A stretch of 64,000 nt of DNA from Psychrobacter faecalis (GCF_016107575.1 NZ_JABAST010000002.1:62001-126000); one strand, 5' to 3'. Shown: positions 28,793 through 39,338, numbered from the stretch's first letter. Notes: generated by a model not told the origin, from the sequence alone. Program-made: numbers and translations.

Positions 28793-29315
28793 ACGCTTAA
28801 GTTTAACAATCGGCGCAGCAGTGACTGTTGCGCTAGCGGTTTTAACATTCTGGGTAATTTTTACCCGCCAGTCTGTCATCGAGGTGCGCGTCAATGATGT
28901 TGCTGAATCTGATAAAAAAGTATGTTATTTCGTTGAGCCCAATTTTCAATTGCGCTGGATTCATTCTGTAGAAAAGCAATGGTGGGAGGAGCAATATGTT
29001 CGTGAGAATCAAGGTTTATTGCTAACCACTACTTATCTACAAGCTTTTGGGGCGGGAACCCCATCTACTGAAAATGTCGCTCCCATAAAAAAACCAGGCT
29101 ATGTTGGCTATCAAATCAACGAAAGACTCCCGAGTCTCAACTGGGTAGTTTCAAGGCGCACCAAAGGTGAGATTGATTATGCAGGTCATCGTATTTTAAT
29201 TCATCAATGGGTGCCTGATTATTCTGCAGTAACTATTACGCCTAAATCGTATAGTCTAATAGATAGATTTAATAAGGATTTTTGTCATGAACTCTCAAGT
29301 GATGGATCACAATAG
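28770..29315 (+). CDS. DUF1850 membrane-anchored protein of the TAXI transporter operon
   Basis: A 181-residue protein with one N-terminal membrane helix (about 12-32) and a soluble domain outside. Key segment: FQLRWIHSVEKQWWEE. DUF1850 is repeatedly found in TAXI-TRAP operons between the binding protein and permease. Here it overlaps the binding-protein gene by 23 bases and the permease gene by 29 bases, so translation is likely coupled. Role unknown; perhaps an accessory of the transporter. Confidence 0.82.
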   Translation: MKSNQLSKRLSLTIGAAVTVALAVLTFWVIFTRQSVIEVRVNDVAESDKKVCYFVEPNFQLRWIHSVEKQWWEEQYVRENQGLLLTTTYLQAFGAGTPSTENVAPIKKPGYVGYQINERLPSLNWVVSRRTKGEIDYAGHRILIHQWVPDYSAVTITPKSYSLIDRFNKDFCHELSSDGSQ

Positions 29316-31368
29316 CGGGACTACTGTCTCTAGCGATGAGGCTAAGTTGTCTAAGCAACCGGGCTTTCATGATAGCACTGATATCGATGACGACGTTGAT
29401 CCTAACCTCACACAAGCAATACTAGAAAAGTACGACCGAGAGTCAATTACGCGTCATATCACTCAAGGGCCAGTAAAATATATTATCGCTGCGATTTGTA
29501 TTTTATATTCACTTTTTCATCTATATATCACTTTTAATCCTATGCCATCATTGTTACAGCGTTCTGTGCATGTAGGTATTGGTTTTGCATTGATTTTTCT
29601 GATTTTTCCAGCCAGTAAGAAGAGCAGCCGCAAGCGGGTGGCTTGGTACGACTGGGTTTGGTTCGTGTTATCTTTATCTGGAATGGCGTATCTTATCTAT
29701 GAGTATCAAGATATTGTGACCTCACGCGGCGGCATAGCCAATCAAACGGATGTATTGTTCTCTATTATCACGGTGATTTGTGTACTCGAGGGCAGTCGGC
29801 GTATTACTGGTTGGATATTACCGATATTGGCGTCAATATTTTTGTTATATCCATTTATCAGTCATATGAATTTTATGCCTGATCGGCTACTCACTCGTCC
29901 TTATGATTTTGGCGATATTTTTGGCCAATTATTCCTAAAGACAGAAGGATTGTATTCAGTTGCAATCGGTGCCTCGGTCACATTCATCTTTCTATTCATT
30001 CTGTTCGGGGCATTCTTGGCACGCTCTGGAATGGGGCAGCTATTTAATGATTTGGCACTGGCGCTCGCAGGCGATAAAAAAGGCGGCCCAGCAAAGGTAG
30101 CGGTTATCTCAAGCGGTTTTATGGGCAGTATTAATGGCTCAGCTTTGTCGAACGTGGTCAGTACGGGCGCATTTACCATTCCCTTGATGAAAAAGGTTGG
30201 CTATCATAAAGATTTTGCGGGCGCTGTAGAGGCAAGTGCATCCGTTGGTGGTCAAATCTTGCCGCCAATTATGGGTGCCAGTGCTTTTATTATGGCCGAG
30301 ACCACAGGACTGCCATATAGTACGATCGCTCTGGCTGCCTTATTACCTGCTATCTTGTATTATCTGGGCGTCATCGCGCAGGTGCATTTTCGTGCAGGCC
30401 GCCGTGACTTAAAAGGTATGGCGAAAGAGAGTCTGCCACAGGTAAAAGAGGTGTTAAAGGCGCGCGGTCATATGCTGCTGCCGATTGTTTTTCTGATTTT
30501 TTTATTGATTAAGAATGTACCGGTAGGGTATGCCGCTGCCTATACCATTGGCTTTACTGTTGTCATCAGTATGCTACGTAAAGAAACACGCATGAGCTTT
30601 AAAGACATTTTGGGCGCGCTAGAAGACGGTGCGCGCCAGTCGTTAGCGGTCATGGCGGCCTGTGCGGTCGTAGGGATTATTATTGGGGTAGTCAGCTTAA
30701 CGAGTTTTGGTACGGTAATGACCTCTTCCATTGTTACTTTAGGAGCAGGCTCATTATTGCTCACCTTGATTTTAACCATGCTGGCGTCGATGGTTTTAGG
30801 AATGGGATTACCATCGATTCCTGCATATATTATTACGGCAACGATGGCGGCGCCCGCATTAGCAGGATTTGATATTCCTATTTTGGCGGCGCATATGTTC
30901 GTATTTTATTTTGGCGTATTTGCCAATATTACTCCGCCAGTCTGCTTGGCAGCCTTTGCTGGCGCTGGTATCTCTGGTGGCGATCCTATGAAAACAGGGT
31001 TTCTGTCATTGAAGTTGGCACTGGCTGGATTTATCGTTCCATTTATGTTTATTTATAATCCTGCAATGTTGATGATTGACCCGACAGGTCTTGCGGTTAC
31101 GGCAAAAGAATTCCCATTGCCACCCATCATCGATATTGTTACGGCTGTTGTGACGTCTGTGATTGGTGTAATTGGCCTTAGTGCAGCGTTAGAAGGGTAT
31201 TTTAAAGGCAGTATGAATACAATCACGCGTATCCTTTTGGCAATTGGTGCTTTACTGCTGATTTATCCGGGTCTTATCACAGGTTTGATAGGCGGTGCCA
31301 TGATCCTTGGTATCGCGTTGTTAAATATGAAAAACAGTAAAACAGCAGTCCAACCTCTAAATGTTTAA
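29287..31368 (+). CDS. TRAP transporter fused permease (DctQ-DctM type)
   Basis: A 693-residue inner-membrane protein combining the small four-helix and the large twelve-helix TRAP subunits. A polar N-terminal tail (about 60 residues) precedes the DctQ-like helices (80-220). The large DctM-like part has GFMGSINGSALSNVVSTGAF, ASVGGQILPPIMGASAFIMAE and MVLGMGLPSIPAYIITA. Such fused permeases partner TAXI binding proteins. It uses an ion gradient, not ATP. Last gene of the three-gene operon, followed by a strong terminator. Confidence 0.92.
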   Translation: MNSQVMDHNSGTTVSSDEAKLSKQPGFHDSTDIDDDVDPNLTQAILEKYDRESITRHITQGPVKYIIAAICILYSLFHLYITFNPMPSLLQRSVHVGIGFALIFLIFPASKKSSRKRVAWYDWVWFVLSLSGMAYLIYEYQDIVTSRGGIANQTDVLFSIITVICVLEGSRRITGWILPILASIFLLYPFISHMNFMPDRLLTRPYDFGDIFGQLFLKTEGLYSVAIGASVTFIFLFILFGAFLARSGMGQLFNDLALALAGDKKGGPAKVAVISSGFMGSINGSALSNVVSTGAFTIPLMKKVGYHKDFAGAVEASASVGGQILPPIMGASAFIMAETTGLPYSTIALAALLPAILYYLGVIAQVHFRAGRRDLKGMAKESLPQVKEVLKARGHMLLPIVFLIFLLIKNVPVGYAAAYTIGFTVVISMLRKETRMSFKDILGALEDGARQSLAVMAACAVVGIIIGVVSLTSFGTVMTSSIVTLGAGSLLLTLILTMLASMVLGMGLPSIPAYIITATMAAPALAGFDIPILAAHMFVFYFGVFANITPPVCLAAFAGAGISGGDPMKTGFLSLKLALAGFIVPFMFIYNPAMLMIDPTGLAVTAKEFPLPPIIDIVTAVVTSVIGVIGLSAALEGYFKGSMNTITRILLAIGALLLIYPGLITGLIGGAMILGIALLNMKNSKTAVQPLNV

Positions 31369-31404
31369 CGTTATTTAGGGATTGAGTGTATAAGCATAAA
31401 AAAA

Positions 31405-31436
31405 GGGCGAATAGTAACTATCTACTATTCGCCCTT
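31405..31436. terminator. Strong bidirectional terminator between the TAXI operon and lipA
   Basis: A perfect 12-bp stem (GGGCGAATAGTA and TACTATTCGCCC) around a 6-base loop, with A's before and T's after. It fits both convergent genes. Confidence 0.9.
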
Positions 31437-31486
31437 TATATATTTTAAGATTCGTCATCCTACTTTGATATAGTGACGAATATTAC

Positions 31487-32530
31487 TTAACAGCCAAGTT
31501 TACCTTCTGCTTCAAGCGCTTTTTTGCTGCGGATAGGCGCTGGGCAATCTTCGCCATAGTATTGACGATCGGCAAAGTAGCTTGAGCGTACCATTGGGCC
31601 GGCCCAAATGCTAAAGAAACCAATCTTTTTGCCATAATCCATATAGCGCTGAAATTCATCTGGATGGACATAACGATCAACAGGCGCATGGTCTTTACTG
31701 GGTTGCAGGTACTGACCGATGGTAATCATATCGACGTCATGGGCTTTTAAATCATCAAGCAGCGCATAGATTTCTTCTTCGGTCTCACCCAGTCCAACCA
31801 TAAAGCCGCATTTGGTGGCGATATCAGGGCGGCGCTCTTTATAGATTTTAAGCAAATCTAATGAATGCTGATAATCAGAACCTGGACGGAAGGCTTTATA
31901 GAGACGCGGCACGGTTTCGATATTGTGGTTAAAGACATCTGGCGCGGTTTCAGTCAATAAGTCTAAGGCAATCTCCATACGCCCACGGAAATCTGGCACC
32001 AGTATCTCAATCAAGCAATTTGGGCTTAGCGCGCGCGATTCATTTAACACTTCAACAAAATGTCCAGCACCGCCGTCTTTTAAATCATCGCGGTCAACTG
32101 AAGTAATCACTGCGTATTTTAGACCCAAACCTTGAATGGTCTCGGCGGTATGGCGTGGCTCGTCTTTGTCCAATTCATTTGGGCGACCATGACCGACATC
32201 ACAAAACGGGCAGCGACGGGTACAGATATCACCCATAATCATAAAGGTTGCCGTACCATCAGCGAAGCACTGCGGCAGATTCGGGCAAGCGGCTTCTTCA
32301 CAGACGGTATAAAGCTTTTGCTCACGCAGAGTGGCTTTGATACGCGCTACTTCCGCAGGTGACGACATTTTAACCCGAATCCAATCAGGCTTTTTCTTTG
32401 CCTCGACGGTCGGAATCACTTTAATTGGGATGCGCGCTACCTTGTCGTAGCCACGTAGCTTTTCGCCTTGGATGGCTTTTTTTGGTTTTGCACGGGCAGC
32501 GGGGACGTGGGTTTGTACGGCGTTTGTCAT
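31487..32530 (-). CDS. lipA: Lipoyl synthase
   Basis: Radical-SAM enzyme of about 347 residues inserting two sulfurs into octanoyl-proteins. [12 protein letters not shown] (auxiliary cluster) and CTRRCPFC (SAM cluster) are in the N-terminal third. The start is the ATG at 32528-32530 (MTNAVQTHV), since the longer frame begins with a TTG two codons earlier. A hairpin in its leader (AACCCTT/AAGGGTT, 32547-32568) lies just upstream of the start. Confidence 0.96.
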   Translation of the reverse strand: MTNAVQTHVPAARAKPKKAIQGEKLRGYDKVARIPIKVIPTVEAKKKPDWIRVKMSSPAEVARIKATLREQKLYTVCEEAACPNLPQCFADGTATFMIMGDICTRRCPFCDVGHGRPNELDKDEPRHTAETIQGLGLKYAVITSVDRDDLKDGGAGHFVEVLNESRALSPNCLIEILVPDFRGRMEIALDLLTETAPDVFNHNIETVPRLYKAFRPGSDYQHSLDLLKIYKERRPDIATKCGFMVGLGETEEEIYALLDDLKAHDVDMITIGQYLQPSKDHAPVDRYVHPDEFQRYMDYGKKIGFFSIWAGPMVRSSYFADRQYYGEDCPAPIRSKKALEAEGKLGC

Positions 32531-32726
32531 AATCAAATGTTCTCTTAACCCTTGATAGGATAAGGGTTTTTGGCATTATTAGAATGTTTTATGGATGCAG
32601 CTATTATAGCAGATAATGGCTCAAAGTTTTTTGGGCAATCTTGTTAAGACAATCAAAAAAGCTACTAGCGCTAAATAAGGTTTTATCACTAATAAGACTA
32701 CTATGAAGCGCACCTTTACCCTAGTT

Positions 32727-33122
32727 TTATTTATTGATATCAATGTCCATGTCATTTAGCACATCTATGGCTGCGCGAAACGCTTCTTGGGTGGCAGGCG
32801 CGCCGCAATAAGGCAAGCTGTGCATCAGTACTTCTCGAATTTCAGCGACACTGGCGCCATTATTAATCGCTCCTCGGATGTGTCCCTTGAGCTCATTTGG
32901 GCTTTTTTGCGCAATTAAAAAAGCCATGGTAATTAAGGAGCGATATTTGCGCGGTAGTATGGTGTCGTCTTGCCACGTGCTGCCCCAAGCGTGTTCGATA
33001 ATCCAGTCTTGCAGCGGCTGGGTAAATGGGGTCGCCGAATCGAGCGAGCGTTTGACATGTCGCTCGCCCATCACTTCGGTACGAACTTTTAGACCGTTTT
33101 GATAATTGGCATTATCGTCCAT
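32727..33122 (-). CDS. Carboxymuconolactone decarboxylase family protein (PcaC-like)
   Basis: A 131-residue CMD-domain protein. The start is set at MDDNANYQNGLK (33120-33122) because AAGGA lies at normal spacing, 14 codons inside the longest frame. The domain shows HIRGAINNGASVAEIREVL and GAPATQEAFRAA, close to 4-carboxymuconolactone decarboxylases of the protocatechuate pathway. The Cys-x-x-Cys redox pair of AhpD is absent. No other pca genes are nearby, so the substrate is open. Confidence 0.82.
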   Translation of the reverse strand: MDDNANYQNGLKVRTEVMGERHVKRSLDSATPFTQPLQDWIIEHAWGSTWQDDTILPRKYRSLITMAFLIAQKSPNELKGHIRGAINNGASVAEIREVLMHSLPYCGAPATQEAFRAAIDVLNDMDIDINK

Positions 33123-33457
33123 CTTATTATCCTTAATATTTATTGGCAAAGTGTGTTTTATCAAGTCGCATATAAAAATTCGCTAACGTAAAACATCTGA
33201 TAAGTTCTGAGGTTGTCAGAGTATAGCAGGCACACGGTTTTTATTTAACCGCGTCAATCATATTGGTTATGGCACTATTTTTATAATAAATGTCCAATAT
33301 GGCGTTATTCTGCGCCTTTTCGCGGCTCAGCCATTAACATTTTGAGCGTTTTGAGCTATGATTGCACGGATAATTATTCAATGCAGTACATCGATGTAGG
33401 CTGTCATCCTGACTACTCACGTGATGTACTGGTCACCAACCGACGAGGACGACTATT
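33123..33457. other. Divergent region upstream of acnB
   Basis: 335 bases. The end near acnB carries a long inverted repeat (33384-33431) in the presumed leader and a GAGGA site before the GTG start. No other element recognised. Confidence 0.5.
33384..33431 (+). promoter_or_regulatory. Structured leader hairpin of acnB
   Basis: CAGTACATC and GATGTACTG form a perfect 9-bp stem. Inside, GTAG and CTAC can extend it around a GCTGTCATCCTGA loop. It ends 26 bases before the GTG start of acnB. Role not known: could be an mRNA control element or a protein site in DNA. Confidence 0.5.
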
Positions 33458-36061
33458 GTGTTAGAAGCTTATCGTAAACATGTCGCAGAACGTGCTGAGC
33501 TAGGGACTGTACCACTTCCATTAAATGAGAAGCAGGTAGCAGAATTGGTAGAGCTACTTAAAAACCCACCAGCGGGCGAAGATGCGTTCTTGATGGACTT
33601 GTTAGAAAACCGTATTCCTGCCGGTGTTGACCAAGCCGCTTATGTTAAAGCTGCATTTTTAGCTGCTATTGTTAAAGGCGAAGCGACTTCACCACTTATC
33701 AGCAAGAAAAAAGCCGTTGAAATTTTAGGCACCATGCAAGGTGGTTACAACGTTCAGCCATTAGTTGCCGCGCTTGATGACGCGGAAGTCGCACAAGAAG
33801 CTGCTGATGCGTTAAAGAAAACATTACTCGTATTTGACGCGTTCAATGACGTGACCGAAAAAGCCGAAGCTGGCAATGCTATTGCTAAAGAAGTGGTGCA
33901 ATCTTGGGCCGACGCGGAGTGGTTCTTAAGCCGTCCTGAAGTACCAGAGAAAACTACTTATACCACCTTTAAAGTCACTGGCGAAACCAACACTGATGAC
34001 TTGTCACCAGCGCAAGACGCGTGGAGCCGCCCCGACATTCCATTGCATTCATTAGCCATGCACAAAAACTCTCGCGACGGCATCTTTGCTGACGAAGAGG
34101 GTGTTGTTGGTCCAATGAAGCAAATCGAAGCGTTAAAAGAAAAAGGTCATCCACTTGCCTATGTTGGTGACGTGGTTGGTACCGGTTCTAGCCGTAAGTC
34201 TGCAACCAACTCTGTATTGTGGCTCATGGGCGAAGACATTCCGAACGTACCAAACAAACGTGGTGGTGGTCTAGTATTAGGTAACAATATCGCTCCTATC
34301 TTCTTTAACACTATGGAAGATTCTGGCGCCTTACCAATCGAAAAAGTGGCCGTTGATAACCTAAACATGGGCGATGTGTTTGACATCTATCCGTATGAAG
34401 GCAAAATCACCAAGCACGACTCTGACGAAGTATTGTCAACCTTTACGCTAAACTCGCCAACCTTGCTTGACGAAGTGCGCGCAGGCGGCCGTATACCACT
34501 AATCGTTGGTCGTGGTTTGACCAATCGTGCTCGTGAATATATGGGTCTTGGTCATTCAGACGTATTTGCTAAGCCAGAAGAGCCAGCTGATACCGGTAAA
34601 GGCTTTACCCTTGCACAAAAAATGGTTGGTAAAGCGTGTGGTCTAGAAGGCGTACGTCCGGGCATGTACTGTGAGCCAAAAATGACGACGGTCGGCTCGC
34701 AAGATACCACAGGTCCGATGACCCGTGATGAGCTAAAAGATTTGGCATGTTTGGGTTTCCAAGCGGATCTTGTGATGCAGTCGTTCTGTCATACCGCAGC
34801 TTATCCAAAGCCAGTTGACGTTGAAACTCAGCATACATTGCCTGACTTTATCATGAACCGTGGCGGCGTCAGCTTACGTCCTGGTGATGGTATCATTCAC
34901 TCGTGGCTTAACCGTATGCTACTTCCAGATACCGTTGGTACTGGTGGTGACTCGCATACGCGTTTCCCAATGGGTATCTCGTTCCCAGCCGGTTCTGGTT
35001 TGGTTGCATTCGCAGCAGCAACTGGTGTGATGCCACTTGATATGCCTGAATCTGTTCGTGTCCGCTTCGTTGGCGAACGTCAACCTGGTATCACGCTACG
35101 TGACTTGGTCCATGCGATTCCTTATCAAGCCATCAAAGAAGGTTATTTGACCGTTGATAAGAAAGGTAAAATCAACGAGTTTAACGGTCGTATTTTAGAG
35201 ATCGAAGGTCTAGAAGACTTGACCGCTGAGCAAGCGTTTGAATTGTCTGATGCGTCAGCTGAGCGTAGTGCTGCTGGTTGTACCATTACTTTGTCTGAAG
35301 AATCAGTGACTGAGTACCTAAACTCGAACATCACCTTGCTTAAATGGATGATTTCAGAAGGCTATGGCGATGCGCGTACCATCAGCCGCCGCGTTGAGCA
35401 AATGCAAGAATGGCTAGCGAACCCAAGCCTCATGCGTGCTGACGAAGATGCAGAATATGCTATCGATATGACTATCGATATGAGCGAGATCAAAGAGCCA
35501 ATTCTTTGCTGCCCGAACGATCCAGACGATGCTAAAACATTGGCTGACGTCGCTGGTGATACCATTGATGAAGTATTCATTGGGTCATGTATGACCAACA
35601 TTGGTCACTTCCGTGCTGCGGGTAAACTGCTACAAGACGTACCAGCGGGAAGCCTCAAAACTCGTCTATGGATTGCGCCACCGACTAAGATGGATGCGCG
35701 TCAGTTGATGGAAGAAGGTTATTACAACATCTACGCTCAAGCCGGCGCTCGTACTGAAATGCCAGGTTGTTCACTATGTATGGGTAACCAAGCACGTATC
35801 GCACCGAAATCTACGGCCGTTTCAACGTCTACCCGTAACTTCCCGAACCGTCTTGGTCAAGGCGCGAACGTTTATCTCGCGTCTGCAGAGCTTGCAGCGG
35901 TAGCAGCGGTACTTGGTAAATTGCCAACCAACGACGAATACCAGCAGTATGCTGGCATGCTAAACAGCATGGGCGATGAAGTTTATAAATACATGAACTT
36001 TGATCGTATGGAAGACTATACTGAAGAAGCGGATAAAATTAACGTTGCTCAGTTGACCTAG
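33458..36061 (+). CDS. acnB: Bifunctional aconitate hydratase 2 / 2-methylisocitrate dehydratase (AcnB)
   Basis: An 867-residue aconitase of the B type, interconverting citrate and isocitrate in the TCA cycle. GTG start with GAGGA upstream. The N-terminal HEAT-like domain (1-160) is followed by the swivel domain (about 160-380), then the catalytic domains. The 4Fe-4S ligands are visible as C711 (IGSCMTN), C771 and C774 (PGCSLCMGN). A structured leader lies directly upstream, and a strong terminator follows. Confidence 0.97.
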   Translation: MLEAYRKHVAERAELGTVPLPLNEKQVAELVELLKNPPAGEDAFLMDLLENRIPAGVDQAAYVKAAFLAAIVKGEATSPLISKKKAVEILGTMQGGYNVQPLVAALDDAEVAQEAADALKKTLLVFDAFNDVTEKAEAGNAIAKEVVQSWADAEWFLSRPEVPEKTTYTTFKVTGETNTDDLSPAQDAWSRPDIPLHSLAMHKNSRDGIFADEEGVVGPMKQIEALKEKGHPLAYVGDVVGTGSSRKSATNSVLWLMGEDIPNVPNKRGGGLVLGNNIAPIFFNTMEDSGALPIEKVAVDNLNMGDVFDIYPYEGKITKHDSDEVLSTFTLNSPTLLDEVRAGGRIPLIVGRGLTNRAREYMGLGHSDVFAKPEEPADTGKGFTLAQKMVGKACGLEGVRPGMYCEPKMTTVGSQDTTGPMTRDELKDLACLGFQADLVMQSFCHTAAYPKPVDVETQHTLPDFIMNRGGVSLRPGDGIIHSWLNRMLLPDTVGTGGDSHTRFPMGISFPAGSGLVAFAAATGVMPLDMPESVRVRFVGERQPGITLRDLVHAIPYQAIKEGYLTVDKKGKINEFNGRILEIEGLEDLTAEQAFELSDASAERSAAGCTITLSEESVTEYLNSNITLLKWMISEGYGDARTISRRVEQMQEWLANPSLMRADEDAEYAIDMTIDMSEIKEPILCCPNDPDDAKTLADVAGDTIDEVFIGSCMTNIGHFRAAGKLLQDVPAGSLKTRLWIAPPTKMDARQLMEEGYYNIYAQAGARTEMPGCSLCMGNQARIAPKSTAVSTSTRNFPNRLGQGANVYLASAELAAVAAVLGKLPTNDEYQQYAGMLNSMGDEVYKYMNFDRMEDYTEEADKINVAQLT

Positions 36062-36099
36062 TTTTTCATTCGAAAGCTTCTTAATTTTTTGAAAACAAA

Positions 36100-36128
36100 C
36101 CCCGTATCGTGATGATACGGGGTTTTTT
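36100..36128 (+). terminator. Terminator after acnB
   Basis: CCCCGTATC and GATACGGGG arms around GTGAT, then six T. Confidence 0.92.
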
Positions 36129-36233
36129 ACATGTTTGAAAAATATGAATAATGGTTTGCAAACTTTTATTGAGTGCTTATAATCAAAGTCGTTGATTAAA
36201 TGTTTTAGTTGGCGATTCTACCGTTAAAGGTGA

Positions 36234-36692
36234 GTGATAATAAATCCTATGGAAAATAAAAATATGCTTGATAAAGTAACGCCGCCACCTTTACCAAATT
36301 CTGGGATGGTTAATAATCATAGTGCTGAGGCAAACTATGGCATTATGGACTGGTTTAAAAAAGGTCTAAGGAATTATGCCAATTTCTCTGGACGTGCTCG
36401 GCGTAAAGAGTATTGGTATTTCGTATTGGTGCAAATGGGATTGGTCATCATAGCGATGATTTTAGATGCGATTATCTTCAATTCAGAAATAGGGTTATTT
36501 TATATTGTTGTAGCGCTTGGTTTGTTCTTGCCGGGCTTAGCAGTGACTATTCGCAGATTGCATGATACTAGCCGTTCAGGATGGTGGTTTTTGATATCTA
36601 TTTTGCCATTGATAGGCTCTATTATCTTACTGGTATTTTTAGCGAGCGATACCAAGCTCGAAATCAATCAATGGGGTCCGCCAGCAAAATAA
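36234..36692 (+). CDS. DUF805 membrane protein
   Basis: About 147-152 residues. The frame can start at GTG 36234 or ATG 36249 (MENKNMLDK); the site AAAGGTGA fits either poorly, so the start is uncertain. A soluble N-terminus leads to the family signature NFSGRARRKEYWYF and then three to four helices, with VTIRRLHDTSRSGWWFL, typical of DUF805. Function of DUF805 is not known. Confidence 0.85.
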   Translation: MIINPMENKNMLDKVTPPPLPNSGMVNNHSAEANYGIMDWFKKGLRNYANFSGRARRKEYWYFVLVQMGLVIIAMILDAIIFNSEIGLFYIVVALGLFLPGLAVTIRRLHDTSRSGWWFLISILPLIGSIILLVFLASDTKLEINQWGPPAK

Positions 36693-36824
36693 GCTGCGAC
36701 TGGTTTCTCTCATTATCTTATGTATAATATAGGGGCAGGCGGAAACCGTGGCTCTGCACTCTTTTCTCATTTCTATCTCGGGACGGACCGATACTTTACT
36801 AAGCAACTTTTTGTTTATACTTAA

Positions 36825-37295
36825 GTGCTAAGTGCTTTGGAGTCTTGGTTGATTACTTTACCCCCACTCAAACGTCGTATTGTCTATGTGACCATCTTTG
36901 AAATTATCGCTATTATTGCTTCTACCTTTGTGCTCATGAAACTTAGCGGCAGCGATGCGGCAGAGTCGTTACCCGTTGCGGTGATGGTGTCATTAGCCGC
37001 TGTGATTTGGAACTTTTTATACAATACGGCTTTCGAAGCGTGGGAACGGCGCAAGCAGGTTAAAAAGCGTACCTTATTAATCCGCAGCGCTCATGCGATA
37101 GGGTTTGAAGGTGGCTTGGTATTGATTTGCCTGCCACTTTATATGATTTGGTATGACGTTGGTTTAATCAAAGCATTTATGATGGAGGCGGCGTTACTGC
37201 TATTTTTCTTGGTTTATACCTTTGTATTTACCTTAGGTTTTGACAAGATATTCACCTTACCACATTACGATAAGAGTGCTTCTGCTTCTTCATAA
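36825..37295 (+). CDS. PACE-family efflux transporter
   Basis: A 156-residue four-helix inner-membrane protein of the proteobacterial antimicrobial compound efflux (AceI-like) family. Two tandem BTP domains show WNFLYNTAFEAWE and RSAHAIGFEGGLVLI, the conserved helix motifs with the acidic residue. The start is a GTG at 36825; no convincing binding site, and a TTG at 36837 is possible. AceI relatives export chlorhexidine and other biocides; the natural substrate is probably a polyamine-like compound. Confidence 0.88.
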   Translation: MLSALESWLITLPPLKRRIVYVTIFEIIAIIASTFVLMKLSGSDAAESLPVAVMVSLAAVIWNFLYNTAFEAWERRKQVKKRTLLIRSAHAIGFEGGLVLICLPLYMIWYDVGLIKAFMMEAALLLFFLVYTFVFTLGFDKIFTLPHYDKSASASS

Positions 37296-37329
37296 ATACA
37301 GAAATTAATCTTATTAAATGATCAACAGA

Positions 37330-37359
37330 AAGACTGCTATTAAATTAGGCAGTCTTTTT
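37330..37359. terminator. Terminator between PACE gene and crotonase gene
   Basis: AAGACTGC and GCAGTCTT arms around about 11 bases, then T's. Lies between convergent genes. Confidence 0.8.
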
Positions 37360-37391
37360 GTTGATAGTACAGAAGGTAGCGTTAGAAGCTT

Positions 37392-38189
37392 TTATTTACC
37401 TTGATAAACGGGCTTACGTTTTTCCATAAAGGCGGTGATGCCTTCGGCAAAGTCAGCGGTTTTTGCCATCATGGTTTGTTGGTCAACTTCCATATCGAGC
37501 GCTTCATTTAAACCTGAAAAAGCATGTACGTTAATCATATGCTTCATTGATGCCAAAGCTTTACCGGGTAAATTACTTAGGCGAGTTGCCAATGCCAATA
37601 CGCTGGCGTCAAGCTCATCTTTGCTTACGACGCTATTGACTAAGTTTAGACGCGCGACATCGTCGCTAGTAAGCTTATCACCCAGCATCACAAGCTCAGT
37701 GGTTTTCGCCGCGCCAATCAATTGATTGAGCAAGTAAATACCGCCCGCATCTGGAATCAAGCCGATATTGACAAATGCTTGCACAAATTTAGCATTGTCA
37801 GCGGCAATACGGAAATCACAGGTTAATGCCAAGTTCATCCCAGCACCCGCGACGGCACCTTCTAATTTGGCAATAATGGGTTTGTGAATATTCCGTAGCT
37901 TTAAGCTTACCTCAGCCACTTCTCTGAGCATAAAATCAAGCTTTGCCACAAGTGCTTCTGATTCCATGCCATTCTCTAACATCTCACCGATATGACCGCC
38001 GCTAGAGAAATTATTGTTTGATCCTTGCAACACGATCACGCGTACGTCGGCATCTTGATCAGCCTTATCAAGCGCATCCATAATCGCGCCTTTTAATGGT
38101 GTGCTAAAGGCATTTAGCGTCTTAGGGTCATTCATGGTAATGGTGGCAATATGATTTTCGCTGTGATATTCGACCAAAGGTTGTGACAT
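37392..38189 (-). CDS. Enoyl-CoA hydratase/isomerase family protein
   Basis: A 265-residue crotonase-fold protein. The oxyanion-hole segments are visible: NNFSSGGHIGEM (about residue 60) and EGAVAGAGMNLALTCDFR (about 105). FVNIGLIPDAGG follows. Start ATG has AAGGA upstream. Members hydrate or isomerise acyl-CoA; the exact reaction is not clear. The Glu pair of true hydratases is not evident (GAVAGAG and NIGLIPD instead), so an isomerase or other reaction is likely. Confidence 0.85.
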   Translation of the reverse strand: MSQPLVEYHSENHIATITMNDPKTLNAFSTPLKGAIMDALDKADQDADVRVIVLQGSNNNFSSGGHIGEMLENGMESEALVAKLDFMLREVAEVSLKLRNIHKPIIAKLEGAVAGAGMNLALTCDFRIAADNAKFVQAFVNIGLIPDAGGIYLLNQLIGAAKTTELVMLGDKLTSDDVARLNLVNSVVSKDELDASVLALATRLSNLPGKALASMKHMINVHAFSGLNEALDMEVDQQTMMAKTADFAEGITAFMEKRKPVYQGK

Positions 38190-38525
38190 GGTTGGTTTCC
38201 TTAGTAAGAAGTTCTAGATAAGCATTGCGGATAACAATGAAGGTTATAATGGACAAAGTTGTAACAAGTCATGCAAGCTGATTACTATAGCAGCTTGTTA
38301 TGATTATAAAAGCGGGTTTTGTGGGCGCTAAAGGCACGGACAAAAATGTTTGAGTTTTCCTTATTTTGTCTTATATTTGATTTAATAAATATATATTATC
38401 TGCCGTGCAAAAATAACGCTATGAAGTATCCGCTTGGTGCATTATGCTAAATGGCAGTAATGTTAAGGATTTCGTTAACCAAACAAGCAATCAACAAGCA
38501 ACAAGCAACAAACAAGGAGGTAATT
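38190..38525. other. Divergent region crotonase / alpha-beta hydrolase
   Basis: 336 bases. The last part has A/C/G-rich short repeats (AACAAGCAACAAGC) just before an AAGGAGGT binding site. No operator was recognised. Confidence 0.45.
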
Positions 38526-39338
38526 ATGCCAATGATAAATGTGAATAACGTTGATATTTATTATGAAGACAGCGCGCCGGAGGATAAGCAAAAGCCAGTG
38601 ATGGTCTTTGCGCATGGGCTACTATGGAATACGCGGATGTATGATAAGCAAGTGGAGTACTTTAAATCTGGCTGCCGCTGTATTGCGTTTGATTTTCGTG
38701 GGCAAGGTCAGTCGGAGATTACCAAATCAGGCTATGATATGGAGACGCTGACCGAGGATACGCTAGCATTGTTGGATGCGCTAGATATTGATAAATGCCA
38801 TTTTTTAGGGTTATCGATGGGTGGTTTTGTCGCTCAGCGTATCGCGCTAAAACGTCCGGAGTTAGTGTTATCGCTGACCTTACTTGAAACGTCAGCAGAC
38901 CCTGAAGACCCAAAAAACGTCCCGCAGTATCGCAAATTGATGAAGGCTATCCGCTGGCTGGGTATGAAGCGAGTCAGTCAAAAAGTCATGCCTATTATGT
39001 TTGGCAGTAGCTTTTTGAACGATAAGTCGCGTAAGGCTGATCGCAGAGCGTGGCTCACGATGTTACAAGGCAATCGTAAGGGCGGGGTCGTTAAGGCGAC
39101 CACAGGTGTCATTGAGCGCTCGGGCACTTACGATCAGCTAGGCGAGATTAGCACGCCGACATTGATTATCGTTGGTGATGAAGATGTGGCAACGCCTTAT
39201 TCAAAAGCGGAGCGCATGCATTTTGCCATTAAAGGCTCAAAGCTTGCGGTTATTAAAGGCGCTGGACATACAGCGACGGTAGAAGAGCCTGAGCAGGTTA
39301 ATAAAGTGATTAATACCTTTTTAGCCCACTGTGTCTAA
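38526..39338 (+). CDS. Alpha/beta hydrolase
   Basis: About 270 residues. The ATG at 38526 is preceded by AAGGAGGT with ideal spacing; the longer frame starting 25 codons earlier is repetitive and rejected. HGLLWN, nucleophile GLSMGG, VGDEDVATP and catalytic GAGHTATVEEP are all present. Similar to 3-oxoadipate enol-lactonase-like hydrolases, but the substrate is unknown. A bidirectional terminator separates it from the Ter locus. Confidence 0.87.
   Translation: MPMINVNNVDIYYEDSAPEDKQKPVMVFAHGLLWNTRMYDKQVEYFKSGCRCIAFDFRGQGQSEITKSGYDMETLTEDTLALLDALDIDKCHFLGLSMGGFVAQRIALKRPELVLSLTLLETSADPEDPKNVPQYRKLMKAIRWLGMKRVSQKVMPIMFGSSFLNDKSRKADRRAWLTMLQGNRKGGVVKATTGVIERSGTYDQLGEISTPTLIIVGDEDVATPYSKAERMHFAIKGSKLAVIKGAGHTATVEEPEQVNKVINTFLAHCV

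Noticed and set aside
38500..38520. CRISPR-like repeats (AACAAGCAACAAGC)
   Set aside because: Only a few short copies with no spacers; no cas genes in the window.
38451..38525. 25-codon N-terminal extension of the alpha/beta hydrolase
   Set aside because: Low-complexity repeat and an ideal AAGGAGGT directly before the next ATG.
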